Positions 1 to 6,188 of a stretch of DNA of 8,229 nt are shown piece by piece; the stretch's first letter is position 1; each line of letters starts with the position of its first letter. A model generated the notes under the pieces. The model saw only the letters and a list, made by a program, of their open reading frames with translations, was not told the DNA's origin and searched no databases. The position numbers were made by a program, and so were the translations under genes. The stretch is from JAWXVE01 sp044425555 (GTDB lineage Bacteria > Bacillota > Clostridia > Lachnospirales > Lachnospiraceae), in NCBI GenBank assembly GCA_044425555.1, contig JAWXVF010000120.1, forward strand, positions 1 to 8,229. Direction: 5' to 3'.

Positions 1-759
1 GTAATACTCTTCTGTTTCTGTAATTAAATTGGTGGAAGAGACTGCCGTATATCTCGTTTCAAAATCTGAATAATTACTACTAAATCGTAATTCACTAGAA
101 ATTTCAGCTACAGGCACATTGGTAAAAGAAAGAAGTTCTAACTTCCCCACTCGATTGATTTGGCAAATACATCCTAATACTTGTGCCACATAGTACAATA
201 AATCCCGATAACACTCCATATCGTTTTCTGAGTAAATCCCAAGAAGTTCTCTCCCATTTGGCAACCCTTCGATTTCTTCTCTTGTTTGTGCTAGTTCTAC
301 TCCACATTCCACACAAATATGTTCTAAAAAATCATATGCCGTTCCACTAGAAGAAGTAAGGAGTAAGGTTTTATCAAACCGCAACATATAATCATAAGCA
401 ATAAGTTCTATGGTTTTTCTATGACGATTAGCTTCGCTTACTTCAAAAATACCCATGGGAATCACTTCTTCTCTTCCATCTGCTAATACCAAATGAAAAA
501 ACAACTGAATCGTTGCACCATCTAAGGTATAGCGGTCTACTTCCGAATAAAGGGTAATGCATAATTCCGATGCGTATACACTACCAAGTTCTAGTTCACT
601 ACTTCCACAACACTGTCTCGTAATGTAACCACTTCCCTTTACCATATCTTCATCACGAAATACATAGGTATTTGTTTCAGTAATCAGCTCTCCGTGAAAA
701 GAATACACTCTTGTATGATGGTCAATGGCTTGTTGAAATTCCTCTGATACTGGATACAA
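1..759 (-). CDS. Baseplate hub / Tal-like tail protein, C-terminus outside window
   Basis: The frame is open for 253 codons from a TTG at 757-759 to the left window edge without any stop codon; a scan that expects an ATG or GTG start misses it. The protein begins MYPVSEEFQQAIDHHTRVY and contains GSGYITRQCCGSSELELGSVY near residues 42-62, VIPMGIFEVSEANRHRKTIELIAYD near 99-123 and YRDLLYYVAQVLGCICQINRVGKLEL near 184-209. This pattern fits the N-terminal hub domain (gp27-like fold) of siphophage tail-tip proteins, possibly the ReqiPepy6 Gp37-like group. Such proteins close the tube below the distal tail ring and often carry a C-terminal peptidase or receptor part, which cannot be seen here. Position after the tape measure gene agrees. 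The family call is from sequence memory. Confidence 0.82.
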   Translation of the reverse strand, partial: MYPVSEEFQQAIDHHTRVYSFHGELITETNTYVFRDEDMVKGSGYITRQCCGSSELELGSVYASELCITLYSEVDRYTLDGATIQLFFHLVLADGREEVIPMGIFEVSEANRHRKTIELIAYDYMLRFDKTLLLTSSSGTAYDFLEHICVECGVELAQTREEIEGLPNGRELLGIYSENDMECYRDLLYYVAQVLGCICQINRVGKLELLSFTNVPVAEISSELRFSSNYSDFETRYTAVSSTNLITETEEYY

Positions 760-766
760 ACAATCA

Positions 767-772
767 CCTCCT
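767..772 (-). promoter_or_regulatory. Ribosome binding site setting the TTG start of the hub gene
   Basis: AGGAGG, continuing as GGAGGTGAT and so fully matching the 16S anti-Shine-Dalgarno, lies 7 bases before a TTG at 757-759. No ATG or GTG occurs in frame nearby. The site overlaps the TAG stop of the preceding gene, so translation is probably coupled. Confidence 0.82.
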
Positions 773-1133
773 AAAATTCTTGCAAGGAAAAGGAAACACT
801 CCAAAGACCTAGTTTGGAAGTATCGTGACTTAACTTTGCCTGATACCCCACCATATACATTTGTGTTTTCTTAAGGGCTAATTCATCAGGAGCGAAATAC
901 TCTACCACAAGTGATGGCATTTTCGAATACATAGTAAATGCTTGTAACCATTTTGCACTTACATCAAAGCGAACCACTATCGTCACCACTCCCATTCGCA
1001 CAAGGTCTCGTTGTATGGTGCCAGCTTCCGTTTCTCCACTAGAATCACTTTCTTTATCCACCAAAGACACATCATAAGAAGTAGGCGTTGGCAGTAAGCA
1101 ATCTTCTATTTTTAAATATTCTATAAATGCCAC
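771..1133 (-). CDS. Small tail protein of unknown role (DUF6711-like), after the tape measure gene
   Basis: This 120-residue protein begins MAFIEYLKIEDCLLPTPTSYDV and carries GETEAGTIQRDLVRMGVVTI and, near the end, LGLWSVSFSLQEF. I recognise the style from Bacillota siphophages, where I believe it is filed as DUF6711; that label is from memory and unverified. It occupies the place where a distal tail (Dit) protein is usually encoded, between the tape measure and hub genes, but is only about half of a typical Dit's length. A minimal Dit-like ring or a hub-loading part is possible. The start is a GTG at 1131-1133, fixed by AAGGAG 6 bases upstream and by the conserved-looking N-terminus. The TAG stop overlaps the ribosome site of the next gene. 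Confidence 0.72.
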   Translation of the reverse strand: MAFIEYLKIEDCLLPTPTSYDVSLVDKESDSSGETEAGTIQRDLVRMGVVTIVVRFDVSAKWLQAFTMYSKMPSLVVEYFAPDELALKKTQMYMVGYQAKLSHDTSKLGLWSVSFSLQEF

Positions 1134-1139
1134 AAGTCT

Positions 1140-1145
1140 CTCCTT
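1140..1145 (-). promoter_or_regulatory. Ribosome binding site setting the GTG start of the small tail protein
   Basis: AAGGAG lies 6 bases before a GTG at 1131-1133. It falls in the 33-base gap after the tape measure stop codon (1167-1169) and decides the non-ATG start. Confidence 0.75.
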
Positions 1146-1166
1146 TCTGTTCTTGAGAAGTCTTAC

Positions 1167-3884
1167 TTACCTTCCTCCACTTCTTAAATTCGTTCTTTGC
1201 TGTGCGTTAATAATCACTTCATCAAGCATGGTAGTTCCTAAATAAATAGGTATGATAGTATCTCCTCCCACCACTCCTTCTACTGCATTTTTAATCATAG
1301 AAACCAAACTACCTAGATCACTTACTTGACTAACTCCTTCACTCATTCCACTAAAATCAGAAGAAGTAACACTCGGGTTTATCACCATATCACTCGAAAG
1401 GCTATCCACTGCACTTGTCACAAGGGATTTACTTTTCTCAATTCCCTTAGAAAGCCCCTCCATAAAGTCTGGCATCCAACTTTCATAATCCGTAAGTGGT
1501 CCTATTTCTGGTACACTAAAGTGAAGATACGACCAGATGGTATTTGCCACATCTTTTACTGCATTTACCACTGAACTGATACTACTAACAATTCCACTCA
1601 CTAACCCTGCAATCAAATCTTTTCCCCACGTAGAGGCTTGACTAATGAGATTTGTTATAAAACTTACTGCATTATCAAATCCACCTTTTATTGCATTATA
1701 AATACTTCCCATGGTGGTAGAAATTCCAGTATATATTGAGGTAAACACAGTAGTCACAATACTTTTTATCGTATTTAGTATGGTAGAAATCACATTTACG
1801 ATTGTATTCCAAGTGGTACTAATGAAATTTCCAACCGCTGTTAATATAGTTGTTATAATTCCTTGCATTTCACTAAAATCACCCGTGATAATTCCTTTTA
1901 TTAATGCTAATACCGTTTCTATAATTACTCGGTACACTTCAAAGTGAATGCCAATTATGGTAGAAATAATGGTAAGAGCAACTTCAAAGATGATTTTAAT
2001 CCCCTCCCATATAGCTCCAAGGAAATCACTGATTCCTTGAAAGATGGAATGGTTCACTGTTCTTATTCCTTCCCACACCGTAGCAAAAAAACTAGCTAGA
2101 TTCTCCCACACAACAACTGCTACTTCTTTTACCCTCTCCCATAAAGCAATCCAAAAGTCTCGAAATGCCTCGCAGTTATTCCATAAGTAGATAAATCCTG
2201 CCACCAAAGCAGTCACCGCTACGATAATCAAACCAATGGGATTTGCAAGCATCACCGCATTTAAGGCAGCAAAAGCTGTTTTTACCGCAGTAAAAGCCGT
2301 GGCAAGGGTTGGAAGAATACTCATAATCGTTCCAATAGCAGAAATCACATTTCCCACCACAATTAAAATAGGACCTATGGCGGCTACCACAAGTCCTATA
2401 GTGACAATCATTTTTTGTGTTGTTTCATCTAGTCCATTTAGCCAACTAAGAAAGGTTTGTAAACTCTCTGCAATGGATTTGATGGCAGGCATTAGGATTT
2501 CACCAAAGGAAATGGCAAGTCCTTCTAGGGCTGATTTTAGAATCGTAAGCTGCCCCTCTAAGTTATCAAGCTGGGTTTCTGCCATTTGGCTTGCTGCACC
2601 CGAACTATCTAGAATGGAATTTTGCAAACTATCCCAGGTATCTCCTGTACTACCAAGCAAGGTATTGACTGCCGCTAAATCTGTTTTATTAAAGATGGTA
2701 CTAATGATATTATCTTTTTCAGCAGAGCTCATGCCATCCATACTATGATAGCCAAGAATATCGTTCATACTTCGCATATCTCCTTGGCTATCATAGACCG
2801 ATACGCCAAGTTGCTCCATAAGCTCTGATGCTTTATCCGTTGGTGTTTGCAAGGATAAAATCACGTTGCGAAGAGCGGTTCCTCCTTCGGAAGCTTTTAT
2901 CCCACTATCTGCTAAAATACCAAGTGCCGTATTTAACTCAGCAGTTCCCCCTTTAATCGCTTGTGCCGTAGCACCAATGGTAAGGATTCCTTCTCCAAGC
3001 TGTGCCACGGATGTATTGGTACTAGACGCAGTTTTTGCCATCTGATCCACCATCACATCCGCTTCACTTACTTCCATATTGAGGGCAGACATGGCATCGG
3101 TTACTAAATCTGAGGCACTAGCTAGATCCATTCCTGATGCAGCAGCTAAATCTAATACCTTCGGAAGGGTATCACACATTTTTTGTGTATCATACCCTGC
3201 TAGTGCTAAGTAATTAATAGCCTCTGCACACTCACTTGCAGAATACGCTGTTTGACTTCCCATGGTTTTTGCTAGATCCGAAAGGGTATCCATGGTATTT
3301 ACACTTTTTCCATCAAGGGTAGACATGGCATCACTAGTAATTCCCATAGTAGCTTGTACTTGTGACATACCACTTTCAAAATTAGAAGCACTAGCTACTG
3401 CCGCAGTTCCAAGCCCTGCCACCACTGCTGTTACCCCTAGCATCTTTTGTCCAGCTTGTTCTACGTCACTTCCAAGAGATTGTAAGTGACTTCCCACCTC
3501 TCCTATTTTTTCTAAGGCACTCTTTGATTGAATGGCTTGTGCTTCTAAACTCTCTAGTGCCTGCTCCGTTGCAATAATCTCTCGTTGCAGGGCATCGTAT
3601 TGCTTTTGTGAAATCTCCCCATTTAAAAGGGCAGTGTTGGCCTGTTTGGCGGCTGTTTCTAGGGTAGTTAACTTCGTCCCCGTCTCTTCAATTGCTTTCG
3701 TTAAAAGGGCTTGTTTTTGTGCAAGTAACTCCGTATTGCTAGGATCTAGTTTTAATAACTTCTCCACATCTTTTAATTGTGTTTGGGTACTATTAATTTC
3801 TGTATTCACACTTTTTAAAGCCGTTTGTAACTTGGTGGTATCTCCACCAATCTCTACGGTTATCCCAGCAATTCTACTTGCCAC
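1167..3884 (-). CDS. Tail tape measure protein
   Basis: At 905 residues this is the longest gene in the window and lies after the chaperone, as tape measure genes do. The protein threads the tail tube, sets tail length and is ejected ahead of DNA. Residues about 10-125 are a charged helical coiled-coil region that begins MASRIAGITVEIGGDTTKLQ. Residues about 165-440 match the TP901-type tape measure core, with FESGMSQVQATMGIT, AINYLALAGYD, LDLAAASGMDLASASDLV, and later GGTALRNVILSLQTPT. A long hydrophobic stretch spans about 492-567, probably membrane-active during infection. Residues 582-757 show a strict 11-residue hydrophobic register. The end has a YLHFSVPEIGPLTDYESWMPDF segment, common in this family. 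No lysozyme or peptidase motif is visible. At the usual 0.15 nm per residue this predicts a tail of about 135 nm. The start is GTG. Confidence 0.96.
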   Translation of the reverse strand: MASRIAGITVEIGGDTTKLQTALKSVNTEINSTQTQLKDVEKLLKLDPSNTELLAQKQALLTKAIEETGTKLTTLETAAKQANTALLNGEISQKQYDALQREIIATEQALESLEAQAIQSKSALEKIGEVGSHLQSLGSDVEQAGQKMLGVTAVVAGLGTAAVASASNFESGMSQVQATMGITSDAMSTLDGKSVNTMDTLSDLAKTMGSQTAYSASECAEAINYLALAGYDTQKMCDTLPKVLDLAAASGMDLASASDLVTDAMSALNMEVSEADVMVDQMAKTASSTNTSVAQLGEGILTIGATAQAIKGGTAELNTALGILADSGIKASEGGTALRNVILSLQTPTDKASELMEQLGVSVYDSQGDMRSMNDILGYHSMDGMSSAEKDNIISTIFNKTDLAAVNTLLGSTGDTWDSLQNSILDSSGAASQMAETQLDNLEGQLTILKSALEGLAISFGEILMPAIKSIAESLQTFLSWLNGLDETTQKMIVTIGLVVAAIGPILIVVGNVISAIGTIMSILPTLATAFTAVKTAFAALNAVMLANPIGLIIVAVTALVAGFIYLWNNCEAFRDFWIALWERVKEVAVVVWENLASFFATVWEGIRTVNHSIFQGISDFLGAIWEGIKIIFEVALTIISTIIGIHFEVYRVIIETVLALIKGIITGDFSEMQGIITTILTAVGNFISTTWNTIVNVISTILNTIKSIVTTVFTSIYTGISTTMGSIYNAIKGGFDNAVSFITNLISQASTWGKDLIAGLVSGIVSSISSVVNAVKDVANTIWSYLHFSVPEIGPLTDYESWMPDFMEGLSKGIEKSKSLVTSAVDSLSSDMVINPSVTSSDFSGMSEGVSQVSDLGSLVSMIKNAVEGVVGGDTIIPIYLGTTMLDEVIINAQQRTNLRSGGR
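1614..2141 (-). repeat. 11-residue (33-base) hydrophobic register in the tape measure protein
   Basis: Every 11th residue from tape measure residue 582 to 747 is large and hydrophobic: W582, W593, W604, F615, W626, L637, F648, L659, F670, L681, W692, L703, F714, M725, F736 and I747, with I758 next in line. Offset +3 is also mostly V, L, I or M, and offset +6 is mostly V, I or F. The repeat is at protein level and degenerate in DNA. Eleven-residue aromatic repeats are known in tape measure proteins and fit a long helix; here the phase is not broken by a single insertion or deletion. Confidence 0.8.
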
Positions 3885-3891
3885 TTCCTAC

Positions 3892-3898
3892 ACCTCCT
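3892..3898 (-). promoter_or_regulatory. Ribosome binding site setting the GTG start of the tape measure gene
   Basis: AGGAGGT lies 7 bases before a GTG at 3882-3884. An in-frame TAG at 3888-3890 rules out any earlier start, so this site and the GTG define the N-terminus. Confidence 0.85.
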
Positions 3899-3912
3899 CT
3901 CAAACACGGTAC

Positions 3913-3947
3913 AAAAAAAAAGACTTTGATTAAAACTTATCAAAATC
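3913..3947 (-). terminator. Terminator-like hairpin before the tape measure gene
   Basis: On the transcribed strand, arm GATTTTGAT (3939-3947) can pair with arm ATCAAAGTC (3922-3930) around an 8-base loop. This gives nine pairs with one G-U wobble, followed at once by nine T (3913-3921). That is the layout of an intrinsic terminator. The opposite strand would have a C-A mismatch at the wobble position, so the fold favours the minus transcript. The stem is A-T rich and therefore weak, and it overlaps the last codons and stop of the chaperone T frame, so translating ribosomes may hinder folding. Partial termination or 3'-end formation is my inference. Confidence 0.5.
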
Positions 3948-4094
3948 CTCTTGACTTGCTACTTCTTTATAGTTGTAATGGTCGTTACTACTTTCTGTGT
4001 ACATATCATTGACTAATCCAATGGAAAGCAATGCTAAATCAGAAATAGACAACCCTAGTTGAACACACCGCAGTAAAAATAAGGGTGTGGTCAT
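3930..4094 (-). CDS. Tail assembly chaperone, T part (frameshift extension)
   Basis: This short frame encodes 54 residues from an ATG at 4092-4094, beginning MTTPLFLLRCVQLGLSISDL and ending ASQEDFDKF. The sequence is a familiar type in Bacillota siphophages (TTPxFLLRCxQLGLS, then DMYTESSND and a final QEDFDKF) and supplies the tape-measure-binding T domain of the GT chaperone. It is in the -1 frame relative to the chaperone gene. Slipping at the A-run (4116-4124) gives a fusion of 117 residues of G plus 62 residues read in the -1 frame. The -1 frame opens only at 4127, because a TGA stands at 4128-4130. A GGAG (4100-4104 region) close before the ATG means independent coupled initiation cannot be excluded. 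The last bases form one arm of a terminator-like hairpin. Confidence 0.88.
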   Translation of the reverse strand: MTTPLFLLRCVQLGLSISDLALLSIGLVNDMYTESSNDHYNYKEVASQEDFDKF

Positions 4095-4468
4095 TTCCCT
4101 CTCCGTTGTCCGTTGTTTTTTTTTGCTTCACTTTCTGAGTTCATATTTAACCCCCATAAGTCAATGATTTGTGGCAAGACTTGATAAATAGAAAAGGTAT
4201 TAAATCCATCCAACCATTCTTCTGGTGTATCTGCAATACTCCCATCACAATGTTTCGCCATCACGTAGGCAATGTTTTCAAACATCTCAAGGGAAAAGGT
4301 ATCTAAATTAGAATGACTTTCTTCCCCTTCTCCCACTGCTTGTTCCAAACTACGTAAATCTTTATAAATATCTCTTCCAAACTTTAAGCGGTAAATTCTA
4401 GGAATAGCGGCAGATGCCTTAAATTCCACTTTCACTCCATCAATTGCAATCTTTCGTTTAATCCCCAT
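4091..4468 (-). CDS. Tail assembly chaperone, short (G) form
   Basis: This 125-residue protein sits between the tube and tape measure genes, the position of lambda gpG, and has the sequence style of Bacillota phage tail assembly chaperones (VEFKASAAIPRIYRLKFGRDI near the N-terminus, then an acidic helix and a WLDGFNTFSIYQVLPQIIDLW segment). Chaperones of this kind coat the tape measure protein during tail assembly and are absent from the finished virion. AGAGGAGG lies 9 bases before the ATG. The C-terminus is encoded by GCA AAA AAA AAC, giving a slip site where a share of ribosomes is expected to shift by -1 and make a longer GT form of 179 residues ending at 3930. The zero-frame TGA overlaps an ATG of the downstream frame (ATGA). 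Confidence 0.9.
   Translation of the reverse strand: MGIKRKIAIDGVKVEFKASAAIPRIYRLKFGRDIYKDLRSLEQAVGEGEESHSNLDTFSLEMFENIAYVMAKHCDGSIADTPEEWLDGFNTFSIYQVLPQIIDLWGLNMNSESEAKKNNGQRRGK
4116..4124 (-). promoter_or_regulatory. Programmed -1 frameshift slip site (A9)
   Basis: On the coding strand the site reads GC then nine A then C, phased GCA AAA AAA AAC in the chaperone frame. It contains the classical heptamer A AAA AAA and, one codon later, A AAA AAC. Both tRNAs can re-pair with AAA after a one-base backward slip. The site lies only three bases after the last -1-frame stop codon (4128-4130) and 22 bases before the zero-frame stop, so it is the only plausible slip site in the overlap. No strong stem directly downstream was found; the best is a six-pair CACACC/GGTGTG stem beginning roughly 25 bases away, rather far. 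A run of nine A may also allow RNA polymerase slippage. Confidence 0.85.
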
Positions 4469-4517
4469 CTTCCCATTCCTCCTCTATGGCTAGTATGTTT
4501 TCTTCCTCTTCAAGCAG

Positions 4518-5123
4518 TTACTCACCCTCCGTTTCTGGTTCTACCTTAGCCGTAGAATCTCCACTTGGGTAATATACCACTTTATACCAATTATCATATG
4601 CATCCTGCGTAGTTTCACTTCCCGTTTTCCCTTTTACTCGCCCTGTGGCTAAGGGAGATGCTTTAATGGTAATAGTTTCCTTTTCAGGCGTGGTTGTTTC
4701 TTCTTTTGTTTGGGATGCAATTTCAGGACGACTTGCGGAACAGTTATACATCACATGACGGATTTTTCGAACATCTCCATCAAATTCAAATAATAAGGCA
4801 AAATTTTCTGTTTCCACGTTAGAATCCTCTATCAATACACCATTTTCATCTAATTCTTCTTTTAAAATATCCACTAAAAAGCTTTCTGGAATGAGGGCAA
4901 GTTCTAAATCTCCATCATACCCTGTATTATTAGAGATGGTATGATACGCATAGCCATCTGCATAGAAATTCGATGGTTCTCCATTGGGACTAAGGGAAAT
5001 CGATACAGCACCAGCCATGGCAATGGGTGTTTCAAAACTTGCCCCCTCTGCACTATTGCTTAACAGCTTTGCATAATGGACGTTACATATATTAAATTTT
5101 ACTTTATTCTTTTTCTGACTCAT
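4518..5123 (-). CDS. Major tail protein, phi13 type
   Basis: This is the tail tube subunit, 201 residues, matching the phi13-type major tail protein family of Bacillota siphophages. Family-like features are the opening KVKFNICNVHYAKL, the segment GAVSISLSPNGEPSNFYADG near residues 38-57, GYDGDLELALIPESF near 68-82 and FALLFEFDGD followed by a HVMYNCSASRP segment. After about residue 140 comes a Thr/Glu/Lys-rich stretch (EETTTPEKETITIKAS) and a terminal NWYKVVYYP strand. No separate Ig-like add-on domain is visible. AAAGGAGG 9 bases before the ATG is the strongest ribosome site in the module, fitting the high copy number of a tube protein. The frame stays open for 19 more codons after the TAA, reported separately. 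Confidence 0.93.
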   Translation of the reverse strand: MSQKKNKVKFNICNVHYAKLLSNSAEGASFETPIAMAGAVSISLSPNGEPSNFYADGYAYHTISNNTGYDGDLELALIPESFLVDILKEELDENGVLIEDSNVETENFALLFEFDGDVRKIRHVMYNCSASRPEIASQTKEETTTPEKETITIKASPLATGRVKGKTGSETTQDAYDNWYKVVYYPSGDSTAKVEPETEGE

Positions 5124-5451
5124 CTTCTACTTCCTCCTTTAGTTGGTCAAATAAGTACAACACTTCATAGAGTTTTTCACTAGCAATCCATGTTTCTGAT
5201 TTTTGATAAAAAATACCCTCTCTCTCTAATGCAGATTCTATCCTATCTTCTAGTTTGATATCTTTTTTATCCGTATATAATTCCACTCTCATTTCATTGA
5301 TTTTTTGATACGCCACTCCATCAGCACTAAAGTGATTGGTTTTTGGCAATAAATAGCAAAGAAAAGGTGGCTCTTTACTCTCCCCTTCTACAAAGTGATC
5401 ATAAGCAAAGGGAAGTTGTAATTCCTTTAAGATGCCAAGTATTTTATCCAT
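5104..5451 (-). CDS. Probable tail terminator / tail completion protein
   Basis: This 115-residue protein lies between the gp10-like protein and the major tail protein, the place where siphophages encode the protein that caps the growing tail tube and joins it to the head. It has the mixed layout often seen in that group: an N-terminal helix, a strand segment with PPFLCYLLPKTNHF, then MRVELYTDKKD, a helix LEDRIESALEREGI, and a last strand around ETWIASEKLYEVLYLF. The last residues are strongly acidic and overlap the start of the next gene by 20 bases. GAGAGGAG lies upstream of the ATG. The sequence style is familiar from Bacillota phages, but the terminator role is inferred from position and size rather than from a motif. 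Confidence 0.68.
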   Translation of the reverse strand: MDKILGILKELQLPFAYDHFVEGESKEPPFLCYLLPKTNHFSADGVAYQKINEMRVELYTDKKDIKLEDRIESALEREGIFYQKSETWIASEKLYEVLYLFDQLKEEVEDESEKE

Positions 5452-5821
5452 TTCGTATGCTCCTCTCCATTTCTTCTTCTAATTGTTTACTCGCCACTTC
5501 CTCAGCTGGTGCAATATGAGGTTGTGCTGCAGTTCTTCCTCCACCACGTTTGGCATGACCAAACTCTAATAAATGTGCAAGGCTATATCTTGTTTTGGAA
5601 TACACCGTCATAGTTAAAGAAGTGGCACTTTCACTGGTGGTTTTCGCTGCAAAACTACTAGCATATGTTCCACTATCCTTTGGAGCATTGGCTTTGATTT
5701 CATTTTTTACAGTCGTGCTTGCTTTTTTTACAGCACTTTTCATATCCTCTGCCACCAAATCAGCATACTCCGTTAAGCCTTTCATAATTTCTACGCTTAA
5801 ATCATCAATGGATGTTGCCAT
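5444..5821 (-). CDS. HK97 gp10-like neck / tail completion protein
   Basis: This 125-residue protein belongs to the HK97 gp10-like family of small proteins at the head-tail joint. The diagnostic part is near the C-terminus: a LLEFGHAKRGGG block followed by QPHIAPAEE, which closely fits the family signature of an LEFG segment, a glycine-rich loop and a PHxxPA segment. The N-terminal half is a helix rich in Ala, Lys and Glu that carries a KANAPKDSGTYASSF segment, also characteristic. A 34-base gap separates it from the adaptor gene. AAAGGAG 6 bases before the ATG supports the start. The 3' end overlaps the next gene by 8 bases. Confidence 0.88.
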   Translation of the reverse strand: MATSIDDLSVEIMKGLTEYADLVAEDMKSAVKKASTTVKNEIKANAPKDSGTYASSFAAKTTSESATSLTMTVYSKTRYSLAHLLEFGHAKRGGGRTAAQPHIAPAEEVASKQLEEEMERSIRNG

Positions 5822-5855
5822 AATTACTCCTTTCCAATAAACCAGATATAGTTCC

Positions 5856-6188
5856 CTATCTATTTACCTTTTCACACTTTAGCTTGATACACTTCTTCCC
5901 ATAATTCATATGATTGATGGATACAATATTATAAAGTTCCTCTTCAAATACTACTCGGTACTTGGTGGAAGTAAGCAAGGAAACTGCCTTACAATAACGA
6001 ATGGTAAAATGAAGGGTGGACGAATCCACCACTTCTACCTCCCTATTCTGCTCCTTCCCACCCTCATCACTCACACTAGCAAAGCAAGAATAATAATCTA
6101 GCCATTCATTTTGATGGTTTCCAATTTCATCCACCACCATTTCTCCTCGCTGCAACTTAATCTTCACCCTCATTCCAGCTATGTTCAT
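5856..6188 (-). CDS. Head-tail adaptor / head closure protein (SPP1 gp16-like)
   Basis: This 110-residue protein fits the head closure family (SPP1 gp16, HK97 gp7-type), a small beta-barrel ring that closes the connector and offers the docking surface for the tail. The N-terminal MRVKIKLQRGEMVVDEIGN, then WLDYYSCFASVSD and the end segment YNIVSINHMN are typical of these head-tail joining proteins. The ATG abuts the TAA of the preceding gene (TAAATG), and AGAGGAG inside the previous gene provides the ribosome site, so translation is probably coupled. No catalytic motif or membrane segment is seen. Assignment rests on size, sequence style and its place between connector and gp10-like protein. 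Confidence 0.82.
   Translation of the reverse strand: MNIAGMRVKIKLQRGEMVVDEIGNHQNEWLDYYSCFASVSDEGGKEQNREVEVVDSSTLHFTIRYCKAVSLLTSTKYRVVFEEELYNIVSINHMNYGKKCIKLKCEKVNR

Noticed and set aside
104..316. 70-codon open frame on the minus strand
   Set aside because: It is out of frame within the 253-codon hub gene and its Arg/Ser/Cys-rich translation resembles no phage protein.
2236..2748. 170-codon open frame on the plus strand
   Set aside because: It is the antisense shadow of the tape measure gene, has no ribosome site, and its repetitive hydrophobic translation mirrors the Ala/Ile/Val-rich gene opposite.
3532..3933. 133-codon open frame on the plus strand
   Set aside because: Antisense to the tape measure coiled-coil region and the intergenic hairpin; Cys/Ser/Ala-rich translation is typical of the reverse of Gln/Lys/Glu-rich helices.
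4069..4093. CACACC/GGTGTG stem downstream of the slip site as a frameshift stimulator
   Set aside because: Six pairs with a 14-base loop, beginning roughly 25 bases after the slip site rather than the usual 5-9; not reported as a stimulator.
5595..5840. 81-codon hydrophobic open frame on the plus strand, holin-like at first glance
   Set aside because: It is the reverse of the gp10-like gene; reverse strands of Lys/Glu/Ala-rich helices often look like membrane proteins. No ribosome site is present.
5843..5862. Small inverted repeat (ATAG GGAA CTAT on the minus strand) between adaptor and gp10-like genes
   Set aside because: Only four pairs, no T-run after it; too weak to call a terminator or operator.
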